Position numbers and translations under genes: made by a program. A stretch of 64,000 bases of DNA, from positions 293,228 through 357,227 of the forward strand of contig NZ_BJKB01000003.1 of assembly GCF_010725055.1 (NCBI RefSeq), in the 5' to 3' direction. Origin of the DNA: Gelidibacter japonicus (GTDB taxonomy: Bacteria; Bacteroidota; Bacteroidia; Flavobacteriales; Flavobacteriaceae). Positions 36,065 to 44,977 of the stretch are shown piece by piece. Within the stretch, counting starts at the first letter, position 1. Each line of letters begins with the position of its first letter. A model generated the notes under the pieces. That model searched no databases, was not told the origin of the DNA, and worked only from the letters and a program-made list of their open reading frames with translations.

Positions 36065-36754
36065 CTACTCCGATTCCCAAATGCGTTTTTGAGCCGTTCC
36101 GAAAGCACCCAATTGATACACCCCAATCGCTGTGGCCTGAAACTTTTTAGACTGGAATTGATTCTGTGCCAAACTATCCAATAAAGTAGTCTTAGCCACG
36201 CCCAAGCTGATATGTGGATTATAATGCTCATAACTATGGGCACTCACAAATTTGGGTACATAGGCCAGAGTAAAATCATCTATGGGGGTGCCATCAGTAT
36301 TCTGCACATAAGATTCTTGAGAGCCGTCAGGAATCATATATGGTTCTAAAAGCGTGATGGTTTGTTCGTGAAGTGCCATTAGTGGCAGACTTCTTTTAAT
36401 GCCAATGGACGCAAAACTCTCGGTCTTATCTTTAGAATATTGTAGCTCATCTGCCCAAAGACTATCATTTTCTATGGTTTTATAAAGTCCGTTTAACGCT
36501 TGCTCAATTTTGGACAAATCACTTTCTTTAACATAACACTGCAATAAAGTGATGTGTGGAATATGATGGTCGTCCAAAGAGATATTGTCAGGGTGCTTTT
36601 CCAATATCGCTCGATTTAGTTGAATGGATTGCTGATACATATCCTCAGGAAGTGTGAGCATCACACCGATAGCTATTGTTTTTTCCTGCTTTTGAGCGCA
36701 TGAACTAATTAACGTGAGAACTAAGAATAGTATAATTAGGGAATATTTATTCAT
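36065..36754 (-). CDS. Lipoprotein of the 2H phosphoesterase superfamily
   Basis: The 229-residue product has a lipoprotein signal (lipobox ISSC, Cys19). The mature part carries two HxT/S motifs, HITL in HIPHITLLQ and HISL in YNPHISLGVA, about 125 residues apart, which is the hallmark of 2H phosphoesterases (2'-5' RNA ligase/cyclic phosphodiesterase fold). Cytosolic members process RNA ends or cyclic phosphates. A lipid-anchored, extracytoplasmic member is unusual, and its substrate is unknown. The gene is single, flanked by repeat-rich DNA. Confidence 0.78.
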   Translation of the reverse strand: MNKYSLIILFLVLTLISSCAQKQEKTIAIGVMLTLPEDMYQQSIQLNRAILEKHPDNISLDDHHIPHITLLQCYVKESDLSKIEQALNGLYKTIENDSLWADELQYSKDKTESFASIGIKRSLPLMALHEQTITLLEPYMIPDGSQESYVQNTDGTPIDDFTLAYVPKFVSAHSYEHYNPHISLGVAKTTLLDSLAQNQFQSKKFQATAIGVYQLGAFGTAQKRIWESE

Positions 36755-36928
36755 TTTTGAAGATATCAGTGAGTTTCGAGATTTAAAGGATGGGAATTTA
36801 GTAAAGAATTAGATGGAATGCTCAATTTGAGATGGGTAAATTTAATATTTGCCAGATTAGCATGGGCTGGACACGTCAGAGCTGTTTTGTTTTTGTGATG
36901 AATGACTTTTCGGAATTCAGATTCATCT

Positions 36929-36955
36929 GCTGGCGCAGGCGTCCCGCCCGTGTCC
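36929..36955 (+). repeat. REP hairpin, downstream flank of the RAYT remnant
   Basis: GCTGGCGCAGGCGTCCCGCCCGTG shares the layout of the REP heads at 25278, 26566, 27589 and 27753: stem arms around a TCC loop. It is in the same orientation as those and inverted relative to the copy at 37624. Confidence 0.65.
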
Positions 36956-37001
36956 CGGCATTCTCATAACAATTATATCAAATCTAAAATACGTAAAAAA
37001 A

Positions 37002-37558
37002 TCATCCAAGAAATCCAATATTATCAATCGGGATGACTGCGTCGAGTTCGGCATAATTACGGGCGCTCCTGTGTTTCCATTCCCATGGTTCGATAACTAA
37101 TCCTGCTATTACAGGATTGTTATGGATATAATCAAATTTTTCCTTTATTACATGAGTGCTCCATAACTCTATAGGCTGTTTATTCTGTTGCCAAAACTGA
37201 TATTCTTTTTTATTACTGTTCTTTTCTCCTGCTCTTTTAAATATCCATAGCATCCATTCGCGCCTGCTCTCTTGGGGATGTTCCAAAATGCTAACAATCA
37301 TCTTTTTGGAAGTGAAACCTTTGAAATCCCTTATCAATCCCGAAGGATTTTCGTTGTCATCCCGAAACAAAAGATGAATATGATTTGGCATAATACAATA
37401 AGCAAATAGGGCCATTCCTTTATTATTTCGGCAAAAGTCTAAGCTATCCGTAATGACCTTGAAATATGCTTCACGGGTAAATACATCGACCCAATTAACT
37501 ACGCAAAGGAAACAAAATATGCCGCCGAAGGATTGTGGAATTTATATTTTCTACTCAT
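37002..37558 (-). pseudogene. Frameshifted RAYT (REP-associated tyrosine transposase)
   Basis: Reading minus strand from the ATG at 37558 gives SRKYKFHNPSAAYFVSFA and then a stop. After a one-base deletion near 37498 the frame resumes as VVNWVDVFTREAYFKVITD and runs through the ATG at 37415 to the TAA at 37002. It contains the metal-binding CIMPNHIHLLF and the catalytic tyrosine region KFDYIHNNPV. Restored length would be about 185 residues, normal for the IS200-related RAYT group. These enzymes act on REP sequences. REP hairpins in opposite orientation lie on both sides, as expected. Confidence 0.85.
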
Positions 37559-37623
37559 GAGATTATGGTAAAAAATAAAGATAGTACAATTACTGATAAT
37601 TCTGTTCGGTTTATTCTTATGAA

Positions 37624-37650
37624 GGCGCACGAGCGGGACGCTCGCGCTAG
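37624..37650 (-). repeat. REP hairpin, upstream flank of the RAYT remnant (inverted)
   Basis: GCACGAGCG and CGCTCGCGC form the stem around GGA. It is the reverse complement type of the REP at 36929 and of the heads of repeats A to C, so the RAYT remnant lies between two REPs in inverted orientation. Confidence 0.7.
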
Positions 37651-37708
37651 CCTCTGCTTCCGGAGAGAAGCAGAAGGCCTGCCTGTCCGGCAGGCAGGCG
37701 AGGTCGTT
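37649..37708 (+). repeat. Double-hairpin element, copy 4 (partial)
   Basis: It keeps the CTCTGCTTC / GAAGCAGA stem and the GCGAGGT end, with an added GCCTGCC / GGCAGGC hairpin between them. The first CTCC stem is missing. It abuts the REP at 37624. Confidence 0.6.
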
Positions 37709-37762
37709 TCAAATCTGCAAAATGCATTATTATATCCACCAACCAATGCATGCTTATTACAC

Positions 37763-38938
37763 CTATCCCTCCACAACCAAACTTTGCTTCTTAGCCGTTT
37801 TATTCACTTTAAATTGTAGCAATAACACCATCGCTACAAAGGCAACAACCGTAATGAGCGACAAGATCCTGATCTCTGCTGCAATGGATGCCAAATCACC
37901 GCCATAAAAAGCAATTCTTCTAAAGCCACTCAAAAACTGGGTCACTGGAATGAATTGCGCCACACCCGTAATCCAACCAGGAATGGCTTCTGTGGGCCAA
38001 GTAAATCCGCTCAATATAAAAGCAGGAGTGGAGATGACCATCAGTAGTTCGGTGGCTTTTAATTGGTTTGGAATGGCAACGGAAAATAACATCCCGATCA
38101 TCATCGATGCTAAAGTCAGCAGTAAAGTCAATACCAGCATTGGGAAATTGAAAATATCTGCCGTAATCTTGAAATACGGAAAGTACATGGCAACAACAAA
38201 CCAAATGAATGGCAACATGATCAAGAATGGCGTTGCTTTCAATAAAATTAAATATAAAGCCGATTTCTTCTTTGCTACAAGACTGGCAAAATAGCCATCT
38301 TCAAAATCCCTCGAAAAAGCTAAAGCCATGGCCAAAAAGATAATTTGCTGCATGATGGCCGCCAAGATGCCCGGCAACATAAAGTTGACGTAGTTGCCGG
38401 CCGAATTATAAAGTTTGTTGAAGTTGATCTTAAAAGTCTCATAAGAAGCTTTGGCTTGATCAGGATGCATGCCCTGTTTTTTGAGCCCTTCAATTTCCAT
38501 ACCTGCATTTAAGGTCATCAACACCATATTGATATTATTACTGGCGGTGTTGGCGTTGAGGATATTGGCCATATTGAGATCCACACGAATTTCTGGATGT
38601 CGTTTTTGCAGGATATCCTTTTCAAATCCGACAGGAAGCGTAATCACTGCTGCGTATTGCTCAATGGGCATTTCGTCCATAATATTGCCTGGCGTTAAGC
38701 GCACATCCTTGACCAATAGGCCCTCGTTATCCACAAAAGCATCAATAATCATGTCTGTAGTAGGACTTTGATCTTGATCAACGATGACTATCGGTAAATC
38801 GACCACCTTAGCCTGTTGGTAGACATAACCAAACAGAATACCGTAGCCTATAGGCGCACCAAAAAAGATGGCCATCAGGACACCATTTGAAAAGATGCGC
38901 TTAAATTCTACTTTAAGTAAGTTCTTAAAAGTCTTCAT
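37763..38938 (-). CDS. ABC-2 type transporter permease
   Basis: The 391-residue product has one N-terminal membrane helix, a large periplasmic domain (about residues 45-180) and five C-terminal helices with FWVV-like and AFILSGFTWPTEAIP segments, the classic layout of YhhJ/YbhS-type ABC-2 permeases. It begins 3 bases after the HlyD-like gene and is the last gene of a TolC-HlyD-permease operon. No ATP-binding subunit and no second permease are present. Fragments resembling its last 50 bases recur at 28405 and 29869. Export of drugs or lipophilic compounds is inferred from the partners. Confidence 0.88.
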   Translation of the reverse strand: MKTFKNLLKVEFKRIFSNGVLMAIFFGAPIGYGILFGYVYQQAKVVDLPIVIVDQDQSPTTDMIIDAFVDNEGLLVKDVRLTPGNIMDEMPIEQYAAVITLPVGFEKDILQKRHPEIRVDLNMANILNANTASNNINMVLMTLNAGMEIEGLKKQGMHPDQAKASYETFKINFNKLYNSAGNYVNFMLPGILAAIMQQIIFLAMALAFSRDFEDGYFASLVAKKKSALYLILLKATPFLIMLPFIWFVVAMYFPYFKITADIFNFPMLVLTLLLTLASMMIGMLFSVAIPNQLKATELLMVISTPAFILSGFTWPTEAIPGWITGVAQFIPVTQFLSGFRRIAFYGGDLASIAAEIRILSLITVVAFVAMVLLLQFKVNKTAKKQSLVVEG

Positions 38939-38941
38939 TGG

Positions 38942-39901
38942 TTATTGTTTTATAAGAATGGTGGCGTTGACATAAAATTGTTGATCGCCCGTGTCTGAAG
39001 TCGGTACCACTTTCAGTTCATAAATAGATTCGGATAGCTTATATAAAGGCGATGTACTTGTTATATCCGCATATTGCGCCAGCTGTTTGATGGCGACGAT
39101 TTTAGCGTGTGTTTCATCCTTGGTATAAGGATTGACCAAGATCAGTTCCTTTCCTACTTTATAATCATAAATCCGCGATTCAGGAATGGTGAATCGGAAA
39201 TACATACCGTCTGTTTTATAGCCGTTTAACAGGGAATACCCCGGCGTTAGCAATTCGCCTTCCTCCAAACTAATAGTCTCAATTGACATGTCGGCAGGGG
39301 CAATGACATATTGTTCGTCAGAAGCTGATAAAACTTCTTCCTTGGCCCCCAAAGCTCTGTCCAATTGACCACGCGCCTGTTCTATCTGTTCAGAGCGCGC
39401 CCCTTTTCTTATCTCATCACGCTTGGCTTCTAAAGCATCTACTTGCGCTTTGGCCATTTGGAGTTTCATCTTGACTTCATCAAATTGCTGTTGGCTCACT
39501 AATGAATCTTGGTACATGTTTTTTAATCGGTTATACGATTCCTGGGCAAACTCCATTTGGGCTTTTCCGGAATTTAACTGTCCCTCAATCTGATTGAGTT
39601 GCTCAGTAGTCGCACCGTTATAAGCTAAATTCAATTGGCCTTGGGCAGCGGTGATGGCGCCTTCAGCCTGCATCAGTTTGGCACTCACTTCAGGAATGTT
39701 CACCAAGGCAAGGGTATCGCCCTTTTTGACCTGCTGTCCTTCATTAACATATATTTTGTCAATCCGACCGGCTATTTTACTGCTAACTGAGATGGTTTCA
39801 AATTTCACTTTCCCTCGGTTGGGCGTAATTTGGTCGTTTTTACAAGCGTTTAATGTAACAAGTGCAAAGAAGCTAATAAGTATATGTGTATATGTTTTCA
39901 T
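38942..39901 (-). CDS. HlyD-family periplasmic adaptor (lipoprotein)
   Basis: The 319-residue product has a lipoprotein signal (lipobox LNAC, Cys20), a biotinyl-lipoyl-like half (RIDKIYVNEGQQVKKGDTL), a long coiled coil with many Gln, Lys and Glu residues (about 75-190), the second lipoyl half and a beta-barrel part. Such adaptors link an inner-membrane transporter to a TolC-type outer-membrane channel. It lies between the TolC gene (18 bases) and the permease gene (3 bases) in one minus-strand operon. Confidence 0.9.
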   Translation of the reverse strand: MKTYTHILISFFALVTLNACKNDQITPNRGKVKFETISVSSKIAGRIDKIYVNEGQQVKKGDTLALVNIPEVSAKLMQAEGAITAAQGQLNLAYNGATTEQLNQIEGQLNSGKAQMEFAQESYNRLKNMYQDSLVSQQQFDEVKMKLQMAKAQVDALEAKRDEIRKGARSEQIEQARGQLDRALGAKEEVLSASDEQYVIAPADMSIETISLEEGELLTPGYSLLNGYKTDGMYFRFTIPESRIYDYKVGKELILVNPYTKDETHAKIVAIKQLAQYADITSTSPLYKLSESIYELKVVPTSDTGDQQFYVNATILIKQ

Positions 39902-39919
39902 GGTCTGATATTTTTTGGA

Positions 39920-41293
39920 TTAGTAAGTGAGTACGCCTTTGGCATGAAGCATTTCCGCAACGGCACGTCGTTCGTTAAAATAAGATTCCTGCAATTTGAA
40001 ATTGGCTTTTTCAACGTCGTTTAAGGCGTCGAGCACATCGTTGATGGATGCTAAGTTGTTTCGGTATTGCTTATCGACCATTTCATACGTGTCGTTGGCC
40101 AATTCAATCTCCTTTTCAACAATTTTCGTGTTTTGCAATGCGGACTGATACTTCAGTTCTGCTTTGGTGATGCTCAATGCAATCATTTCTTCAACATCTT
40201 CAATTTGGTCTCTGTAGCGTTCACTTTCTAAACTTGCTTTTTTACTTTTCAATCGGGATTGGTTCCCATCGAAGATATTCCATTTAATGCCGGCCCCAAT
40301 AAACCATTTCGGATCCAATAAGGATAAGTCATCCTCAATAAATTCATAATGTCCTTTTACCGCCACTTTCGGAATAAAATTACTTTTCGCCATTTTTGCT
40401 TGGTAAAGCGTCGCTTTTTCAGCTTCCTCCAACGCTTTCACCTCGTTCCGTTTTTCTGTTGTGGTGGCATCAGCATTAGCAAAGGCCTGTAATTCTGGTT
40501 CCAAAAGTCTCAAGTTGGCTTTAGGTTCTCCCGTGAGTTGATGGAGCAATTCAATAAGCATAATGTTATTGTGATCGAATTCCAATTGTTTGGCGGCCAA
40601 TTGCTGTTGGGCAAGCTCTAATTTTTTTCGACTGAGCGGCGTGGTCAAACCATTCTCAATGGCCTTTTTGACATAAAAGATCTGCTCGTTGAGATATTTC
40701 TCTGAGGTGATCAACACCTTTTTAGAGGCTTTTACAAGGGCCAGTTTGTCATAAGCTTCAATGATTTGTAAAGCAACTTTATCTCTTTCTGCCAATCCTA
40801 AATAATTCAATGAGGTTTCCTTATGTCTGCTCGCCTTAAGGGCATTACTGGCCTCAAACCCGCTAAACAACACCCAATCCAAATCGACGGACGATTTTAA
40901 GATATTCTTATTTTGAAGGTTTGGAACCTCCTCCAATGGAATATTATCGGGAAAAGTCGAATTGAACGGCAATCCAACAGCATCTTTGATAACCAATTTT
41001 TGGGTGGCGATCAATAGGTTTTGAGTGTTGTCATCAAAAGTAATGTCATCGTCCAATCGAACAAAGCTCCCATTAAAAGTGATTTTTGGTAAGAATACGG
41101 ATTTTGCCAGCTGTTGATCTACTTGCGCTTGTTCGGCATCAATACGATTGGATTGTATTTGATGGTTCTTATTCAATCCTTTATGGATTAAGTCCTGCAG
41201 CACCGGATCCAGTTGCTGTGCGGTCATAACCGACGGCAGGGCAAATGATAGGACCGTCAGAAACATCTTTAAGACGAATTTGTTTAGGTTCAT
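39920..41293 (-). CDS. TolC-family outer-membrane efflux protein
   Basis: The 457-residue product has a signal peptide (ending MTAQ) and the two internally similar halves of the TolC/OEP family, with long alpha-helical hairpins rich in Ala, Gln and Glu and the strand segments LDWVLFSGFEASN and GIKWNIFDGNQSR in equivalent places. It would form the trimeric exit duct for the HlyD-permease pair downstream. It is the first gene of the operon. The promoter is not clear; a CAACTTTG about 30 bases upstream is only a partial match. Confidence 0.9.
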   Translation of the reverse strand: MNLNKFVLKMFLTVLSFALPSVMTAQQLDPVLQDLIHKGLNKNHQIQSNRIDAEQAQVDQQLAKSVFLPKITFNGSFVRLDDDITFDDNTQNLLIATQKLVIKDAVGLPFNSTFPDNIPLEEVPNLQNKNILKSSVDLDWVLFSGFEASNALKASRHKETSLNYLGLAERDKVALQIIEAYDKLALVKASKKVLITSEKYLNEQIFYVKKAIENGLTTPLSRKKLELAQQQLAAKQLEFDHNNIMLIELLHQLTGEPKANLRLLEPELQAFANADATTTEKRNEVKALEEAEKATLYQAKMAKSNFIPKVAVKGHYEFIEDDLSLLDPKWFIGAGIKWNIFDGNQSRLKSKKASLESERYRDQIEDVEEMIALSITKAELKYQSALQNTKIVEKEIELANDTYEMVDKQYRNNLASINDVLDALNDVEKANFKLQESYFNERRAVAEMLHAKGVLTY

Positions 41294-41380
41294 TGTTGAT
41301 GGTTTTTATAAATATAGTACAAAGTTGAGGAAAATATAAAGGAATTCCTTTGACATAGGTCAAATAGTGAGGTAGAGAGG

Positions 41381-41425
41381 GATTAGGGATTAGTAGATTA
41401 GGGATTAGTAGATTAGGGATTAGTT
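41381..41425 (+). repeat. Three tandem 15-bp units
   Basis: The unit GATTAGGGATTAGTA is repeated three times, the last ending in T. It lies in noncoding DNA upstream of the TolC operon. Confidence 0.85.
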
Positions 41426-41449
41426 GTTACACAGAATTTTGCAAAGAGG

Positions 41450-41760
41450 TGCCAATATTTCGATATAGAACCGTCCGGCGGGTCTGCGGAAAATTAAAAG
41501 CTGTTACGCAGGTTTCACAAAGGAGGTACAAAGTTCCGCAAAGATTTGAGGATTGTTGATTTACGATTGACGATTTATGCCTGCCCTTTCGAAGCTTTTC
41601 CGGAGGCGGGATTTACGAAAAATAAAAAGTTATTCCACAAAATACACAAAGGAGACACGAAGTTGCACAAAGAGAGTGTTAGTGTTTGAGTGAAGTAGCG
41701 TTTTGCGAAAATCTGTGAAACCTGCCCGTCTGGCAGGCGGGTCTGCGGGAAATTAATAAA
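41450..41760. repeat. Degenerate low-complexity repeats between TolC and Crp genes
   Basis: Words such as ACACAAAGGAGACACGAAG, TTTCACAAAGGAGGTACAAAG and GGCGGGTCTGCGG recur several times with changes, and small CCTGCC-type hairpins are present. No gene is seen. This kind of CACAAAG-rich DNA is common between genes in this phylum. Confidence 0.5.
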
Positions 41761-41766
41761 AATATT

Positions 41767-42327
41767 TCACCCTTTCCTAATCCTGCTCAATGTTTCTTGG
41801 GTCATTCCCAAATAAGAAGCGATATGCCCTAAAGGCACTTGATAGGCAATATCTGGAAATTCCGCCAACATATAGTCGTAGCGTTCTCTGGCGGTCTGAA
41901 ATTGGATGGCGTTGAGCTTGTTGACCATCTTCGTGAGCATTTCTGTGGTAACCAGTCGGCCCATCGTTTCCATTTTGTGATATTTGGCAAACAACTGGTC
42001 AAGGTCTTCCTTGGAGATGCAGTAGAGGGTGGCATCTTCCAATACTTCTAAATAATATAAACTTGGAGTTTGCTGAAAAAAACTGTCCACGCTGGACATG
42101 AATTTCCCAACTCCAAAAAACCACTGGGTGATTTCTTTTCCGTTTTCGTTAAGATAATAACTACGACCCATCCCTTTTTCTATAAAATAAAGTGTTTTGC
42201 AAATCTCACCTTGTCTGACAAGGGTTTGATTTTTTAATACCGTCTCTTTCTTAAAATGTGAGACGATATCATTTAACTCGTCATCGGTAAAAGGAACTAT
42301 CGTGCTTAGAAAGTCGGTGATATCCAT
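41767..42327 (-). CDS. Crp/Fnr-family transcriptional regulator
   Basis: The 186-residue product has the cyclic-nucleotide-binding-like roll (LVRQGEICKTLYFIEKGMGR, ITQWFFGVGKFMSSVDSF) and a C-terminal winged helix (LGHIASYLGMTQETLSRIRKG). It is the common Bacteroidota type without Fnr cysteines. It lies upstream of the TolC-HlyD-permease operon on the same strand, separated by about 470 noncoding bases, so control of that operon is possible but unproven. It differs clearly from the Crp-like protein at 4094. Confidence 0.87.
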   Translation of the reverse strand: MDITDFLSTIVPFTDDELNDIVSHFKKETVLKNQTLVRQGEICKTLYFIEKGMGRSYYLNENGKEITQWFFGVGKFMSSVDSFFQQTPSLYYLEVLEDATLYCISKEDLDQLFAKYHKMETMGRLVTTEMLTKMVNKLNAIQFQTARERYDYMLAEFPDIAYQVPLGHIASYLGMTQETLSRIRKG

Positions 42328-42883
42328 ATTATAGTGTCAATCTGCTGAATTATTGCACAAGATAAGTAAAATACGATTTAGAATCATTGGTGTTTCACAG
42401 AGAACAAAGAATAAAGAATAAAGAACAAAGACTTGATTGTAGCTGAATGAGGAACACACATTGTTTGAATTATAATTGTCCATTCACTATTAAGATATCT
42501 AAATATTGAAATTATGATGCTCAAGATGTGAAGCTCATCTATTATTTTTGTGCGACATAACTTTGCTTTCCATAAAAGTCATTGTGAACCACTAAAGAAT
42601 CAAGATGCTTCAGCAAACATAAACATCTCCAAAAATATGAAATGCGCTCAGTTGGTGGTCCCCTTGAAGTAGTAGTGACAAATTTCTCCACATCAGGTTC
42701 AAAACCATAATAAACCATCAAAACCATCACCACTTCTAAAAACAAAAGCCTAATTTTGCTGTCTTTTTGTTAGGATTTATCCTTTCAGATTATTTGATGT
42801 GACATTAAAGAGTGGTATTGGTAGTCAAAGCCATCGAACAAATCACTATATAGGCGATTTGAAGTCGTGCAGTTTGAATATTT
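42328..42883. other. Noncoding gap of about 555 bases
   Basis: The stretch between divergent genes (Crp-like and MFS) contains only AT-rich sequence. A 67-codon frame on the minus strand (42542-42745) has no credible composition. No consensus -7 element is seen before the MFS gene. Confidence 0.6.
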
Positions 42884-44074
42884 ATGGAAACACGAGATAA
42901 AAACGGATTAAATAAGACATCACGGACGCTCTTGCTCGTGGGTATATTATTCGTATCTATAAATTTAAGACCCGCGCTTTCAAGTATCGGCCCATTAATC
43001 GATATGATTCGTGAGGATGTCGGACTTTCGGACACTTTATTGGGCCTACTGACTACCTTACCTTTAATCGCATTTGGTGTCGTTTCAACAATGACACCCT
43101 TGTTCACCAAGCGTTTTGGAATTGGCAATACGATTTTAGGAGCCTTGATCCTACTGACTGCGGGTATTGGCATCCGTTCTGTAGGAGGTATCTTTGAACT
43201 GTATCTGGGAACGATTTTATTGGGAATAGCGATTGCTTTCGGAAATGTATTGATTCCCGCATTGATCAAAAGAAACTTCCCACACAAAGCCGGATTTGTG
43301 ACCAGTTTATATTCCGGAATCATGTCACTTGGCGCTGCCTTTGCCGCAGGATTAAGTGTTCCATTGGCCGATGAGCTCAATTTGGGTTGGCGGGGCTCGC
43401 TGGCCGTTTGGGCCGTATTGGCAGTATTGGCATTGATCATTTGGATTCCCAACATCAAACGCATCAATCGCACCCCGCCAAGTAGAGGGTTTAAAGAAGC
43501 CATGAAGAAACTGAGCGGCTCATTGTTGGTTTGGAAAATGGCATTTTATATGGGCCTCCAATCCTTGGCGTTCTATGTGATTTTAGCATGGTTACCCGCC
43601 ATACTTCTCGATCGAGGATATGATGATTCGTACGCCGGGTGGATGCTTTCCCTATCGCAGGCCACCGGAATTATTGGCGCCATTGTGATCCCTATTTGGG
43701 CGGGGTCAAGAAAAGACCAACGCCTGGTCATTGTTTCTTTAATTATTGTTGAAGTTATTGCTTTGATTGGATTAATGATCCCCGGAATTGGCATGGTTGA
43801 ACTATGGGTTGGCCTTATTGGAATGGTACTTGGCGGCACATTTGGTCTGGCCTTATTGCTGATCGTTCTTCGGTCCAAGGACGCAGAAACCGCCGCCGAA
43901 CTCTCAGGAATTGTTCAATCCATTGGTTATTTTATTGCAGCCACAGGACCTTTTATTGTAGGGGTCATTTACGATCTAACGCAGGTATGGAACTACGCTT
44001 TGGTTTTGTTGGTTGTAGTTGCAATTATAAAACTTGTACTTGGAATTGATATTGGAAGGGATAAAAAGGTTTAA
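42884..44074 (+). CDS. MFS transporter, CynX/NimT type
   Basis: The 396-residue product has twelve hydrophobic helices. SINLRPALSSIGPLIDMI at the first helix and SLGAAFAAGLSVPLAD later are hallmarks of the CynX/NimT branch of the major facilitator superfamily, known for cyanate or 2-nitroimidazole transport in E. coli, although most members have no tested substrate. The ATG at 42884 is the only good start. No cyanase or related gene is near, so the substrate stays open. Confidence 0.88.
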   Translation: METRDKNGLNKTSRTLLLVGILFVSINLRPALSSIGPLIDMIREDVGLSDTLLGLLTTLPLIAFGVVSTMTPLFTKRFGIGNTILGALILLTAGIGIRSVGGIFELYLGTILLGIAIAFGNVLIPALIKRNFPHKAGFVTSLYSGIMSLGAAFAAGLSVPLADELNLGWRGSLAVWAVLAVLALIIWIPNIKRINRTPPSRGFKEAMKKLSGSLLVWKMAFYMGLQSLAFYVILAWLPAILLDRGYDDSYAGWMLSLSQATGIIGAIVIPIWAGSRKDQRLVIVSLIIVEVIALIGLMIPGIGMVELWVGLIGMVLGGTFGLALLLIVLRSKDAETAAELSGIVQSIGYFIAATGPFIVGVIYDLTQVWNYALVLLVVVAIIKLVLGIDIGRDKKV

Positions 44075-44210
44075 TTGTCATCACGAAGCATTTAAATATA
44101 AGGAAAATGGGCATAGCTCATTGTCCAAAAGTTGATGTCTTACGCTAACAACGGTTCATATCCATATACTGAATCAAAAATTCAAATCAACACATATAAA
44201 GTCCGTAAAA

Positions 44211-44933
44211 CTAATTGGTTACCAATGGCTCTAATGTTTCCCAAACCGTATTCGCCAATATCTTATGACCTTCCACATTGGGGTGGATGCCGTCGCTTTG
44301 ATTCAGGGAAGCAATCCCTCCAACATCCTTCAAAATAAATGGAATAAACTCCAAGTCATTCTTTTCTGCCAAGTCGGCGAAAAGTTGACGGAACTCCGTG
44401 GTGTAATCCTGACCCATGTTTGGCGGCAACTCCATGCCCGCAAGAATGATGGTCGTTTGTGGACTTTTTTCTTTTACGACATCAATGATGGCTTGCAAAT
44501 TGGCGCGTGTTTCTGTTAAGGCCACCCCACGCAATCCGTCATTTGCGCCGAGCTCCAAAAGAAACAGGTCCACCTTTTGCTTAATCACCCAATCAATTCG
44601 GCTTCTACCGCCTGCCGTGGTTTCGCCACTGACGCCCGAATTGATCACCGTATAATTCAGGCCCAAGGAATCAATCTTTTGTTGCAAAAGCGCCGGGTAA
44701 GCGTCATTGCTGTCGTCCAATCCGTAGCCCGCGGTGATGCTATCGCCAAAACAGAGAATGGTTTTACTTTTATTTTCGTTGGTCACAAGGTCTTCGGTTT
44801 GTTCGGAAGTGCTTTGGGTGTCCGTTGTTTTTTCCGTTTTACCATCGCCACAGGAGAATAGCAGGAGTGGCAGAATAAAATAACAAAACTTTATGAGTTT
44901 GTGGGCGATTGCGGTTGGTAGAATCGAATGCAT
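44211..44933 (-). CDS. tesA: SGNH/GDSL lipoprotein esterase, TesA-like
   Basis: The product has the four SGNH blocks: FGDSITAGYGL (Ser), NSGVSGETTAGG (Gly), LGANDGLRG (Asn) and SDGIHPN (Asp-His), as in E. coli TesA (acyl-CoA thioesterase I/arylesterase/lysophospholipase L1). A lipoprotein signal ends at FSC. The frame is open to an ATG at 44957, but the ATG at 44933 (MHSILPTAIAHK) gives a more normal signal; the start is uncertain. The gene diverges from the ABC-transporter pair, exactly as tesA diverges from ybbA-ybbP in E. coli. It hydrolyses thioesters or lysophospholipids in the periplasm. Confidence 0.85.
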   Translation of the reverse strand: MHSILPTAIAHKLIKFCYFILPLLLFSCGDGKTEKTTDTQSTSEQTEDLVTNENKSKTILCFGDSITAGYGLDDSNDAYPALLQQKIDSLGLNYTVINSGVSGETTAGGRSRIDWVIKQKVDLFLLELGANDGLRGVALTETRANLQAIIDVVKEKSPQTTIILAGMELPPNMGQDYTTEFRQLFADLAEKNDLEFIPFILKDVGGIASLNQSDGIHPNVEGHKILANTVWETLEPLVTN

Positions 44934-44977
44934 TTGTTTATTTTGAGCCTTGGACATAAGTCGCTATTTAAATTAAA

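Noticed and set aside
41381..41425. A CRISPR-like array was considered for the tandem 15-bp units.
   Set aside because: Units are contiguous, with no spacers, and no cas genes are present.
42805..43503. A 232-codon minus-strand frame over the MFS gene.
   Set aside because: Ile/Pro/Asn-rich composition typical of an antisense shadow; the plus-strand MFS protein is clearly real.
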